The notes beneath the pieces were generated by a model. The model was not told the origin of the DNA. It saw only the letters and a list, made by a program, of their open reading frames with translations, and did not search any database. The position numbers were made by a program, and so were the translations under genes. DNA of 64,000 nucleotides, taken from contig NW_005198167.1 in assembly GCF_000372725.1 (NCBI RefSeq), forward strand, positions 584,242 through 648,241, given 5' to 3'. Below are positions 19,425-29,089 of this stretch, in pieces; the first letter of the stretch is position 1, and each line of letters begins with the position of its first letter. Source of the DNA: Emiliania huxleyi CCMP1516 (taxonomy: Eukaryota > Haptophyta > Isochrysidales > Noelaerhabdaceae).

Positions 19425-20387
19425 TCACGACCTGCGAAATATCTTGCCCACCCGAGAAACGACGGCCCCCTTTGCAAGTCCCCACATGGTGCGCAAGACC
19501 GCCCGCTTCCCGCCCTGGAGCTCGTCAAAGAGCTTGATGTTGAAGGCGAATACAAGGTTTGCCTCATCGACGATGCGCTGCTTCGCGCCAGCGTCGAGCT
19601 CGAGGTCGTTGAGTCGCGCGTACCACTGCTCTATGAATGGTTTCGCGCGTGGTATCTCGTCGAACTCGTAAAATCGCGTGCCGAGCGCGTCGTCGAGATT
19701 TAGCGAGCTGCGGGCCATACCGCCCATCATCTGGCCGCCAAAGAGGTCGCCGAGGTAGCGGGTGTACATGTGCGCGACGAGCAGCGGCGGCTCGTCCACC
19801 GCGATGGAGCGGATGCGGTCACAATACTCCTTTGTGGCCGCAGTCGGCCGTACGGTGCTTTGCCAGTCGACGCCGAAGTAGTACGCCATGTCGTCCTCCA
19901 GAGCCGGCACGCGACGAAGCTCGGGGTAGTCGAGAGCCTTCACCGAAGGGTCGGTCGCCTTGTCAAAGGCCGACTCCATCGCCTCGTACACAAAGTAGAG
20001 CGACGCGACAAGTTGGGCGAAGGCGGGCCGTGTGCTGATGCCCTTGAAGAAGCCAGTGACGAAGGCGGTGTTCTCGGCCATGGAGTGCGACTTGCGGGTG
20101 CCGTCATCGAGCTGCAGCGCCAGACCTCTGCTGCGAGCAGACTCGGCGAGCGCCTCGGCGGGCGTCAGCTCCATCGCCTTTGAGACGCGCTCCTCTTGCT
20201 CTGTGAGCGCAACGATAACGCCAGAGCGGCGGAGGTAGGAAGGTGAAGGAGCAAGATGTTGAAGGGTGTTGCTGCGCGATGTAGGAAACTGCGCGATGCT
20301 GTATGAGCACCATGAAGGTAAGAGACACAGCGAGAGCATCACGGCGACGAACAGCTCCGCGCCCCCCCCGCAAGGCGCGCGATACAC
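19425..20387 (-). CDS. HO: Heme oxygenase, probably plastid-targeted
   Basis: It opens heme to biliverdin IX-alpha, CO and iron; in algae this feeds bilin synthesis and heme turnover in the plastid. The 320-codon intronless frame has an N-terminal hydrophobic segment (LFVAVMLSLCLLPSWCSY) followed by a Ser/Arg-rich stretch, the layout of a bipartite ER-plus-plastid leader. The catalytic domain starts near residue 70. The proximal heme ligand is the His of RKSHSMAENTAF (about residue 101), and the family signature LVAHMYTRYLGDLFGGQ is intact with the Gly-rich distal helix. Length and motif order match soluble bacterial/plastid HO1. A start at residue 1 is favoured because it alone provides the leader. 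A leader of this type supports a secondary-plastid host. Confidence 0.9.
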   Translation of the reverse strand: MYRAPCGGGAELFVAVMLSLCLLPSWCSYSIAQFPTSRSNTLQHLAPSPSYLRRSGVIVALTEQEERVSKAMELTPAEALAESARSRGLALQLDDGTRKSHSMAENTAFVTGFFKGISTRPAFAQLVASLYFVYEAMESAFDKATDPSVKALDYPELRRVPALEDDMAYYFGVDWQSTVRPTAATKEYCDRIRSIAVDEPPLLVAHMYTRYLGDLFGGQMMGGMARSSLNLDDALGTRFYEFDEIPRAKPFIEQWYARLNDLELDAGAKQRIVDEANLVFAFNIKLFDELQGGKRAVLRTMWGLAKGAVVSRVGKIFRRS

Positions 20388-20427
20388 CAGCTGGCCCGGA
20401 AGTTTCTTCGCCAGGAATGGCAGTGAA

Positions 20428-20512
20428 AAAGAATTTTTGCAATTTTGGGTCGAATTTCCTCATGACACTAGGCACGGGACTGGCGCGCACCTGCACTAAC
20501 ACAGGTACACCT
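20428..20512 (+). repeat. Dispersed repeat G (AAAGAATTTT...GGCACGGGACTGGCG...CACTAACACAGG)
   Basis: It shares AAAAGAATTTT, CGACACTAGGCACGGGACTG and CACTAACACAGG with copies at about 50911-50993, 51495-51577 and 51579-51636. This copy lies in the 5' flank of heme oxygenase. Confidence 0.6.
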
Positions 20513-20614
20513 AGCGACCCCCCCCCCCCCCCCTCACAGACAACCCTCCACTTGTGGCTTGTGTTGTCTGTGTGTTGTCTGTCGATGAATGTTTTGGTAC
20601 GCCCACTTCAATCC

Positions 20615-22056
20615 TCAAAGCGTCGCCCCACGTCGTCCAAGCGCCCGCGATGATGCCGCCCCGACCACCACCCGCCCCTTTGGCGTCTCGAGCTCTGCTA
20701 CGAGGTACCCACCCGCCTCGTCGCCGCCGTCCACAAAGTCGACGGCGCCGCCCGACGCGCCGAGCGGCAGTAGCCCCAGCCTCCCCCGAAGCAGCGCTCC
20801 CATCTCGGACGCACGCGCGCCGTGGCAGGTGAGGCCGACGAGCGAACATCCCACAGGGGAGGTGGTGGCCGGGTGGGCCGATCCGCCCCAGTCGATCAGC
20901 CACGGCCTCGGACCCTCCGCGCGCGACAACGCCGTCATCCGCCAGCGAAGCAGCTCGCCGGACGGGGTGCGCCGCCGCATCGTGCCAATCCGGCCGGGGT
21001 GGCGCCCCTCCTCCTACGGAGCCGGCGGAGAAGGTCGCAGAGACGGCGGTGGGGCAGGGGTTGCGGCACGGCAGCGGCGGCGAGGGCGAGGGGGCGCGGG
21101 CGGAGGCGGACAGAGATGGGCGGGCGCAGCGGCAGTGCCGGCGGAGGAGGAGAGGCAGCCGTGGCGTTGAGGCGGGCCCGGCCACCTGCATCGTCGCTGC
21201 GAGCAGCTCGATGCTCGCGCCACGCGCCGCCTCCGGGTGGACCGCGAAGGCGATGATGCGGCCGTGCGTCCTCTCGTCGTCGAGCGAAAACGGCCGCGGC
21301 GCCGCCGGCGTCGGCTGGGCGGGGTCGGCGGCGATGACCTCGAGGTACGCGCTGTCGCCTGGGGGACGACATGCGAGGGAGTGGCGTGCGAGGAGGGAGC
21401 GGGCGCGCCGGCGGAGCGGGGCACGTGCCGAGCGAGAGGAGGGCGTTGTGCGTGCCAACGCCAGGGTGGCTGCCTCCCGCCGCAGGCCGCACGCCGGTGA
21501 GGCGCTCGATGGCGTCGGCACCGTCCGAGAGGTCTGCGCAAGTGTAGACGAGGTGGTCGACGCCGCAGCAGCGACGCCTCGCCACGCGACGCCCCTCGGT
21601 CGACAGCGGGAAGAGGAGAGCGTTGCACTCATCGTGACCGGCATCGCCCGGCGTGAGAGGGAGGTGGCGGATGTTGACGACGAACCATCGGTACCCCAAA
21701 CCAAAGGCGGCCTGTGCGACGTAGCTGCCGAGATACGTCTGGAGTGCAAGCCCGGCCCACGACCACAGGGACGTCGGCAGGCCGCTGAAGGCGATGAGAG
21801 CGGCGGCGACGATTGCCAGCGCGAGGCGGCCGGCCGCCGTCTCGCCAGGCGACAGTCGCTCGACGGGGCTCTCCGCCTTCATGACGACTCTGCAGATCTC
21901 CTGGTTGCGTGGAAAGAGGGCGTCGCGCGGGAGCCCCAGCTTCTGCTCTGCAATGTGCCGAATGTCCTTTGCCGTCAGCTCCGGGTCGCGCTCCTCTTCA
22001 ATCACCTCGAAGATGAGCGCTTCCAGCGCGTCGGCGGATAACATATACATACACAA
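20615..22056 (-). CDS. Membrane protein with DEK_C-like N-domain and glyoxalase-like domain, spliced
   Basis: Exon 1 reads LEALIFEVIEEERDPELTAK and IRHIAEQKLGLPRDALFP, which resembles the small helical DEK C-terminal fold. Then come two hydrophobic segments (RLALAIVAAALIAFSGLPTS; WSWAGLALQTYLGSYVAQAA) and the start of a glyoxalase_3-type domain, CGVDHLVYTCADLSDGADAI, RLTGVRPAAGGSHPGVGTHN. A GC-AG intron joins LLSLG to DSAYLEVIAADPAQP. A second intron near 21165-21015 leads to GRIGTMRRRTPSGELLRWRM and PWLIDWGGSAHPATTSP, ending at 20615. The order (HPGxGTHNALL, YLEVIAADP, LLRWRMT, LIDWG..PHP) matches bacterial glyoxalase-like proteins. Substrate unknown. Either of two Met codons (22056 or 22044) could start it. 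Confidence 0.7.
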
Positions 22057-24660
22057 GAGAGAGAGGGGATGGAAGTGGCCGCGCCGAGTCGCACTGCTGA
22101 CGACGGCGACAGGATGGCATGAAGAGCGCGTTTAGTGATGAATCTCACAGGCCAGCGCACAGCGCCATAACCAGGTTCGATGTGAAGAGCTGGGGCGCGC
22201 CACCCAAGAGCCTAGGTAGGTGCGGATCGGCAAGAGCAATCGATCTTTTTGCCCTCTATCACCTTGGGTTGTAAGAACTTGAAACACACCACGCAGGGGC
22301 ACAGCAAGCACGGATAGCCGTTGAGGAGAAAGGGCGTAAGGTGTACGCGCCACCTCCCGCGAGCGCGGCGGGATCGGAATTGCGGCCGGAGGGAAGGGCG
22401 AGCCGCCGCCGCCGCCGCCATATACCATCAGCGACGGCGACCGCGGCTCGCCCCAAACGCCAGGCGCTGGATCGGCAGTAGGGCTTGGGCGGCGCAGCGT
22501 AGGCCTCGAGCCACACGAGTCGCCGACAACCCCCCCTCATCGACGTGATGGCCGCACCCGCTGCCGGCCGATGCAAGCTGCCGCCTCCACCGCACCAGCG
22601 ATACTGGCCGCGGCTCGCCGCCACGCGCCGGCTCGGAAGAGGGGCTATCGGCGGCGCAGCAGAGCGGCATGCGTCGTCATTCGAGCAGCACCAGGTCCCC
22701 TCTTCGACGTGACGGCCGCTCCCGGAGCCGGCCGGTGCGCGCCCGACCCACGCCCCCTCTCGCACCCCCCCCGACCCCCCTGCGCGGCGCCCCCTCCACT
22801 GCGCGCCGGCTCGAGCGCCTATTGCCAAATCGCGACTTTCGAGCGCAGTGCGTGCGCCCCACACGTCACGCGAGCGCAGGAGAGTTTGCGGCAGGGCAGT
22901 ACCGTGTACTAGCCGGAGGCATCGCGCCGAAAACCCCGCGCATTCCGCCCCAACAGAGGCTGCAGGAGGCAGATGGCCAATAGCTGTCGTTTAGCGACCA
23001 TCGTTACGAAATGTAGCGTTACCGGGAGCTCTCCAAGCTGTCTTGGGTGGTGAGGTATTTTCTTCTCAATAACAAGGCTGTGAAGAGCGCCTCCCTCTCT
23101 CTCCGGCTGGGGGGAAACCTCCTGTTCCTCGCGGAACGGGAGCAGGCCCCTCCTTGCCCGGTCTGTGATGCAGGGCGGTGGTAGTGCCATCTTCGCTTCG
23201 TACTCGAAACCACGACGCCGCAACCGTCGCCGGCGCGCGACACGATCTCGTCGGCCGGACTGTCCTCGTCGAGTGTGTGCCGCCAAGGCGGGACACACTC
23301 AGGGACAGTGGCGACGAGACGCGGCTCGAGGGGCGGCTCCCGCGAAGGCACGGCTGGCAACCGTGGCGCGGGGCTTTAGGCTGAACAAGCTTTTCCTCTC
23401 GCACCCCGTCTCTTTTCCTTTCCTTTTTTCTCTACAGCACCCTCTCTTTTCCTCTCTGTTTTCCCGGGGAAACCATCAAATTTTCCGGGCTCTGAGCCGA
23501 GTCTGAGGCTGGTTTGGGCCCAAAATCAGCCAAATCGGCAAAATACCGGGGATTTTGCGGGTATACCTGGAAACCCCCGGGTATACCTGGAAAATACCCT
23601 GCGACCGCCTGGGTATCGTGCCGATTTCCTCAATTTTGCCTCAGATTTTGCCCCAGACCAGCTCTCAGACTCAGGGAAACTCGCGAGTTTCCAGAATGGA
23701 GCACCAAACACCCTCTGTTTTCCCTGGAAATTTCCGGAAACGCAAAGTGCTGGGGCCCCTCTGTTTTCCTTTTTGTTTGCCGGAAAAGCTTGTGCAGGCC
23801 AAGCGGGGCTCTTCCTCTAAAAGTCGGGTATGGCTCCGCCCGCAACTCTCTCGCTGACACGCGCGCCCGTCGACCTTACGACGGGTGCGCTGCGGTCGCA
23901 CGCCTCCCAAGTCATATGCCACGGCGTGCGATCTAGAATCAGCACACGCGCCTCTGCTTGCATACACTCATACAATGAACTGACATCTCCCATGAGTGCG
24001 AGTTAGGGCTAGTAGTAGGCCGCTAGCCTGTGAGGAGGGCGTCCATAGACACCTCACTTAGACCCCCCACACACGGTCTCGTCCGTGCCTCGCCGGCCGG
24101 CGAGATTGCTAGAGGCGGAGCGGTCTGCTCTAGCCTAGCACGTTACTTCCTGTCGTCTGTTGTTTGTTGTGCCTTGTGCCCTTGTTTGTTCTCTTGGCAC
24201 CTTGGAGTGCTGGGGGGGGCGACAGGGAGGATGTGGCCTTGAGTTATGTGTACGCCAACTCAGGGTGTGTGGCAGCCCGCTGGCTGTGTGTCTTGTGAGC
24301 TTGTTTGTGTCTGTGTGTCGCTCGTGCGTGTCGTCATCATCTGTCCGGCGTCCACCCATACCGCGTTGGTGTCCAGTCCGAGCCTGGCTGTTCTTCACCT
24401 TTCTACCTACCTACCTACCTCCGGCTGTAGGTATACTGAGGCTGCGCGCCTGACCGGTGCGGCCTCCGAGTCGCGACGTCTAGCGCGCGCGATAAGGTTT
24501 TTGCTCGCCTTCCCTGGGACCCCGTGTTGCGTGACTCTGTGCGATTTCGGGCCCGGGGTTGTGCGTTTACGTGAAGAGCTGACGGGTGACGGCACAGCAG
24601 GCAGTGCGGCCCTAGGTGCGGCCTAGAATTAGCACGCGCTAGACGCCGACTCGACACGAG
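22057..24660. other. Long region without a supported gene
   Basis: It contains an imperfect tandem duplication (about 22440-22590 against 22605-22735, sharing CCGCGGCTCGCC and ATCGACGTGATGGCCGC-like blocks). It also holds a CCTGGAAA/GGGTATACC-rich stretch (23540-23600, reminiscent of 1605-1650), a TTTTCC-rich stretch, and a (CTAC)n-tailed repeat at 24240-24432. Open frames here are Arg/Pro/Ala-rich shadows. Confidence 0.5.
24240..24432 (+). repeat. (CTAC)n-tailed dispersed repeat, copy 1
   Basis: It contains GTGTGTGGCAGCCCGCTGGC, GTCGTCATCATCTGTCCGGC and CATACCGCGTTGGTGTCC, then CACCTTTCTACCTACCTACC. Copies lie at 30598-30765 (tail CTAT) and 38577-38672 (5'-truncated, tail CTAC). Variable 5' ends and a tetranucleotide tail indicate a retroposon. 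Confidence 0.65.
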
Positions 24661-24810
24661 TTGAGCCGCATTAAAGAAAACCCCACACAACGGGTCGGAC
24701 ACCGTCCCACCGTCGCCTCGCTACAGACGTCACGCCCCCGCGCGCGGGGTGGCGCGAGAGCGGAGAGGAGGCGGCAGGAGCTGAGCTGCCGGGGCGCGTC
24801 CCGCGCGTGC

Positions 24811-24828
24811 CCCCCCCCCCCCCCCCCC
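24811..24828. repeat. 18-base C run
   Basis: A perfect poly-C of 18 bases. Similar 12-18-base C or G runs recur at about 2051, 20520, 27850, 28089, 32760, 39503, 44522, 45071, 54137 and 58041. Confidence 0.8.
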
Positions 24829-25049
24829 GCGCGCTGAGCGCTGTCAGCGGTGGGCCACCTCTCGGCTCACGCTCGAGCTGACCGAGCACCCAACTGCATG
24901 CGTGGCGGCGCCGGCGGCGCAGTCAGAGTACAGAGAAGGAGAGAGAGTGCACAGAGGCTGTGTGTGCGCACCCCGCGGCCGGGACGGTGAGAGGCTCGCC
25001 AAGCACCGCTTGAAGATGACGCGCATATCACAACGAGTCCCAGCGCTGG

Positions 25050-25360
25050 TTGGACATGCGCGTCGGCTCGCCCGAGGACTGCTGTCGCGACCCTCCCGTC
25101 GTGCCGCAGCCTCCGACGAGCTCTGCAACCGAGGAGAGTGAGGGTGCGCCTCCCCTCACTGCTGGTCTGGCTGCGCACCGCCCCACAAAGCACCCCCTCG
25201 AGCATCTCTACAAGTACAAGTGCAAGGGCGACCTTCTCCAAGTCGTCAACGCGCCCGGCGGCTCCGGCAAGACTTTAGCCTTGGCCACCCTCCTTGCGGA
25301 GCAGGAGGAGATCCGCTCTCGGTCGGCAACGTGGCAGCTAGTCGAGGGACTCGGTATAGT
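25050..25360 (+). pseudogene. P-loop NTPase fragment
   Basis: The frame reads YKCKGDLLQVVNAPGGSGKT then LALATLLAEQEE, a Walker A (GxxGxGKT) with following helix. The continuation dissolves into unrelated sequence and a retroposon tail at 25484-25560. No Walker B or helicase motif follows. It is a fragment, perhaps of a mobile-element helicase or a host ATPase. Confidence 0.4.
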
Positions 25361-25483
25361 TGTGACCCCCCTGAGTGAGGACAGGAGAGAGAGTAGAGAG
25401 AGCTTTTGTGGTGTTGGTGTACAGTACGCAATATAACGGGACAGGGTAGTCGTTCTCTCTAGCTCCCCTTCTAGCTCTTAGCA

Positions 25484-25560
25484 TAAATAAATAAATACAA
25501 CGGACATCCCAAGCTAGGGCTGGGTCGAGGACAGACACGTCCCCACCTTTGCAGGATTTT
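25484..25560 (-). repeat. (TTTA)n-tailed retroposon 3' end, minus copy
   Basis: On the minus strand: TGCAAAGGTGGGGACGTGTC ... GGGATGTCCGTTGTATTTAT continuing with TTATTTATG. It shares the GGGGAC-TGTC and GTCCGT-TTATTTATTT blocks with the copies at 1797, 43470 and 56098. Confidence 0.5.
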
Positions 25561-25718
25561 GCAAAAAAGCGAGGCGGGGGAGGGCGCATCGCCGCGCGGA
25601 GAGGGCTGGGCACAGGGCACAGGGGATCTCTCTCGCATAGGATATGCACTCGGCGGCACGAGGGCAAGGCTGGGCGTCCTATGTTTGTGCTCCCCCCCGG
25701 ACCCCTCGCTCTCGGGCA

Positions 25719-26085
25719 CTAACCATCTGACCACTCATCGACGGGGCTTGGCGAGCGGCCGCGCTGCGGGGTAGGGCTGGTGAGAATGGGCTCTGGCCAC
25801 TCGCCCGTGCGGTTGTAACCCCGCATCTGTCGGACAGAGGCCTCGACCGCCCCTCGCGGCAAGCTCTCGAGCATCTCGAGCAGCTCGCCCGCCGCCATCG
25901 CCGCCTCGAACTGCTCCCTCATGCCGAGCGCGCCGCATACCCTGCGGACCGCCTCCTGCTGCACCTCGTCCGGCGTATCGGTTTCATAGCCGGACGAGTC
26001 AGCGGAGGCGGCCCGCTTGGCGGGCGGAGAGTCGGGCGACGGCGAGCGCGACTGGCGCGAGGGCCCGCTCTTAGCATGAGCTGCG
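25719..26085 (-). CDS. Possible exon of a Ser/Arg/Pro-rich protein (unknown)
   Basis: The minus frame reads SRQSRSPSPDSPPAKRAASA, then EVQQEAVRRVCGALGMREQF, EAAMAAGELLEMLESLPRGA and VRQMRGYNRTGEWPEP, ending in SPTPQRGRSPSPVDEW. The helical middle part with flanking SPSP blocks looks coding. No start codon is in frame upstream, so a 5' exon would be needed. No family is recognised. Confidence 0.35.
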
Positions 26086-26184
26086 CCCTGTGAATTCTAA
26101 AATTCTTTTGACTGATCGCTGCACCACGCTAAACACGTGCGTCGTCCGACTGTGAGGTGGCAAGGTGTTCACCGTCTATGCGCA

Positions 26185-27816
26185 ATGAGAGCCGCGCCAT
26201 CGCGCAATGCGCTTCCGCTGCTGCTGTGTGCTGCGCTCTCCAGCGCAGCCGCGCCATCGCGCAATGCGCTTCCGCTGCTGCTGTGTGCTGCGCTCTCCAG
26301 CGCAGCCGCGACCAGCAATGACACGGCAACGGCTGAACGCATCTCCAGAGCTGCTCGTGTCGCAACGCAGGAAGGCAGCACAGCGGCAGCAACAATGGCC
26401 CAGAGTGGCGCCACCGCCGTGCTGAAGTCCACAGGGCACAACGGCACACAAGTGCTCCATCCGATCAAGAAGCTTGTCCAGCGCATCACGGCCTTCTACC
26501 GGACCGACGTCAATGCGAGCAATGAGACTTGGTTAGTGCTGTGGCTTACCTAGTACTTTTGCGCTTGATGCTACCCCACTCTCGCCTTTTCCGCCGTAGG
26601 CAAAACCATCTTGATTTGTACGTGCCGCTACCGCGGCTAAAACGTGCGGACGGGACGGTGCCATTGGTCGTCTTTTTCCACGGCGGCGCCTTCCAGCATG
26701 GCGGCCGAGTGTGGATGCCCTCGTGGCTATGGGCGTGGCGCAAGCGCGGCTTTGCGATCGCGTCGGTCGACTATCGCTTCGAAGCATACCCGGCGCCGGT
26801 GGATGACGTGCGAGCGGCGGTACGCTGGCTGGCGGGCAACGCCGCGCGGTATGGCATCGACACGCGACGCATCTCCGTCATTGGCTCCTCCTCCGGCGGA
26901 TGCCACCGCAGCGGTGCACCCTCACACGGGTTGCCCCCTTAAGCTCAACAGTCCGTGCAACCCCGTAGGCGGCTATCTGGCGGCAATGCTACTCACCGCA
27001 GCCGAGCGACGACTACTCCGCTCGATTGTCCTGCTGAAAGCGCCGTGCGCGCTGGCGACGATGCGAGCGGATGCTACCGCTAAGGGGTGCGGCCCGAAAG
27101 GGGTAACACTCCACGACGTCAACACTTCTGCGGAGTCGATCCTACTCGGATGTTCGCCCTCTGCGTGCGCCGAGCGGGCGGCGGCCGCATCTCCCGTAGA
27201 TTTGCTGCTAGCCGAACACAGCGCCCTGCTGCGGCGCAGCCGGCAGTTGTCCGAACGCGCGGTCTTGGGCGCGGGCGAGCGGGAGTCGGACGAAAGCATA
27301 CGGCGCGAGCTGACTCGTCTTGTGCCCGATGACCGCACCGTTCGTGAGGCGCGCAACGGGATCGCGCGCAACGGGAGGGCGCGCGGCGGGGGGATGCGCG
27401 GCGGAAGGGCGCGTGGCGGGAGGGCGCGTGGCGGGAGGGCGCGTGGCGGGAGGCGCAGGGGCCGAGGCAGCCACCGCGCCAGTCGCAGCGCGCGAGACAC
27501 GCGAGATGTGAAGCGGTTTGTGGGTGGGAGCGAAATCGTCGGCGGCGACGCCGTGGACCCGCGGCATGGCGGTCCAAAGCTGCCGCTGCCGCCGATCCTG
27601 CTCGTGCACGGCCGCATGGACTGTGTGGTGCCGACACCGCAGTCGCTTCGCCTCCTGCACGTCTTGCGCAACGTCTCTGCGAGCGCGGCCGAGATCCGGC
27701 TCCTGCCGCGCGCAGGGCACTTTTTCGAGCCAGAGCCGCCCCTAATTCGCACCATGCTCCGCTTCATCGAGCAGCAGGGCGACTCAACCACTCAGATCCT
27801 ACCTGTCGCGCCCTGA
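26185..27816 (+). CDS. Secreted alpha/beta hydrolase of the HGG (hormone-sensitive lipase/BD-FAE) type, spliced
   Basis: Three exons are deduced: 26185-26531, 26600-26895 and 26969-27816. The first intron is GT-AG and the second GC-AG. The leader is a tandemly doubled hydrophobic block, AAPSRNALPLLLCAALSSA twice. The enzyme part has VPLVVFFHGGAFQHGG (HGG oxyanion motif), FAIASVDYRF, the nucleophile elbow GSSSGGYLAA (re-formed only after splicing), ILLVHGRMDCVVPTPQS (acid Asp) and LPRAGHFFEPE (His), so the triad looks complete. Between them lies an Arg/Gly-rich insertion (about 27366-27490) from a 15-bp tandem repeat. The family includes carboxylesterases and acetyl-xylan esterases; the substrate is unknown. 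The leader implies ER entry. Confidence 0.75.
26191..26304 (+). repeat. Perfect 57-bp tandem duplication in a signal-peptide exon
   Basis: The 57-bp units 26191-26247 and 26248-26304 are identical and in frame, doubling the 19-residue hydrophobic leader. Confidence 0.9.
27401..27450 (+). repeat. 15-bp tandem repeat coding RARGG
   Basis: GGGAGGGCGCGTGGC-type units repeat three times in frame in the hydrolase gene, with degenerate units on either side, giving an RGG-like stretch. Confidence 0.8.
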
Positions 27817-28360
27817 CAATGTCTCTCCCTGACGCTTGTCCGAGAAGCACCCCCCCCCCCCCCCCTGACGAAGCACCCCGAGATGCGCAAGCATCCCGAG
27901 ACCGCGATGAGGCGGCGGCCACGCCCGTGAAGAGCGCTGGTTCCCGCGCCAACTTCCTTTGCGTCGTCGACTCGACGACGGTGCCCGCAAAGCTTGGTGA
28001 CGGCAGTACGAGCTTGCGTTCGTGCTCGCTCACGGCCCGGATGTTTGTGCACGGTTTGTGTGTGTTGTGGTGTGTTGTGTGTGTTTTGGGGGGGGGGGGG
28101 GGGGCAAATGGAAGACGGACGGCGCGCCCCCGCGCTCGGCTTCCCCCGGGGCCTCGCCGCCCAGGCCCCCGAGAGCCTGGAGCCTTGTTATCGTTCTCTC
28201 AAAAAAACGGAACAGGCCCCGAAGGATGGATCATGCCTCAACAACCCAGCCGACTCGCACTTCAGAGATGTCGCAGCTGCTTGCTGCTGTGATGACTGCT
28301 GCGATGGCGGCGACCGCAGCTGCTGCACCGCGCTGCGGCTGCGGCGCAGCAACAACAACA

Positions 28361-28361
<1 letters not shown>

Positions 28362-28452
<91 letters not shown>
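28362..28452. repeat. (CTG)30 trinucleotide repeat
   Basis: About 30 uninterrupted CTG units. On the minus strand this is (CAG)n just downstream of the stop of the tail-anchored protein gene, so probably in its 3' UTR. Confidence 0.9.
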
Positions 28453-28476
28453 GACACCATATGCGTCCAGCATAAT

Positions 28477-29027
28477 CTATTGGAGTGCGCCTGCAAACGC
28501 GCCTCCGTAGGCGGCGGCGGCGGCGACTACCGCCAGCAACATTGCAAGCACCACCGCCCACGTTCGGCTGCCGCCGGTCGCTGCCGCCGGTGTCGACATC
28601 ACCGTCTCTGATGTTGTGGCGACGGCGCGGTACACAGGCTTGAGCCAGCCCTCGTCCTCGGCCACAGGCGGTGCATCCGACTTGCGTTCGCCCAGCAGGC
28701 CGAGGTCTGAGCTCACAAAGCGCTTGGCATCCGACGCGCTCTTACGCTCGCCAAAGAGCCCGAGGTCAGCGGAGACGCACTTTTTGGTGGGAGGCGGCGC
28801 CGAGGTCCTCGCGCCGCGGTACACCGGCCTGAGAGGGTTCAATGGCCGTGAGAGTCCTGTCCTGACCCTAGCTGTGCGGGGCTTCGCGGCGGCGTTGCGT
28901 GTGTGTGGTTGGTGGGTGTGGTGAGAGATTTCCATCTGCTGACGCGCTTGCTGGAGAGGAAGGTTCCCTCGCCGAAAAGGCCGAGGTCGCTGCTTACGTA
29001 CCGCTTCTTGAGCCCTGACATGTGCAC
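28477..29027 (-). CDS. Small tail-anchored membrane protein with three DLGLFGERKS repeats, spliced
   Basis: Exon 1 (from about 29027; MSGLKKRYVSSDLGLFGEG) and exon 2 (to 28477) flank a GC-AG intron of about 100 bp ending CAGCTAG near 28871. The protein has three copies of a VS(S/A)DLGL(F/L)GERKS-like motif (RYVSSDLGLFGEG; KCVSADLGLFGERKSASDAK; RFVSSDLGLLGERKSDAPP). Two copies of a Pro/Val-Tyr-Arg motif also occur (LRPVYRGA, LKPVYRAV). A single hydrophobic segment stands at the very end (TWAVVLAMLLAVVAAAAAYG). That layout is a tail-anchored or single-pass membrane protein with a repeated cytosolic motif. No family is recognised. The regular repeats, preserved across an intron, argue that it is coding. 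Confidence 0.6.
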
Positions 29028-29089
29028 AGCAGAGACTACAGCCCGACGGGACGCTTAGAGGGGACGGCAGCCAATTTGGCCTCAATGCA

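Noticed and set aside
28188-28561. Poly-Gln, poly-Ala, poly-Cys and poly-Ser reading frames over the CTG array
   Set aside because: All six frames of a triplet repeat are open. The repeat lies beyond the stop of the neighbouring gene and flanking residues show no domain.
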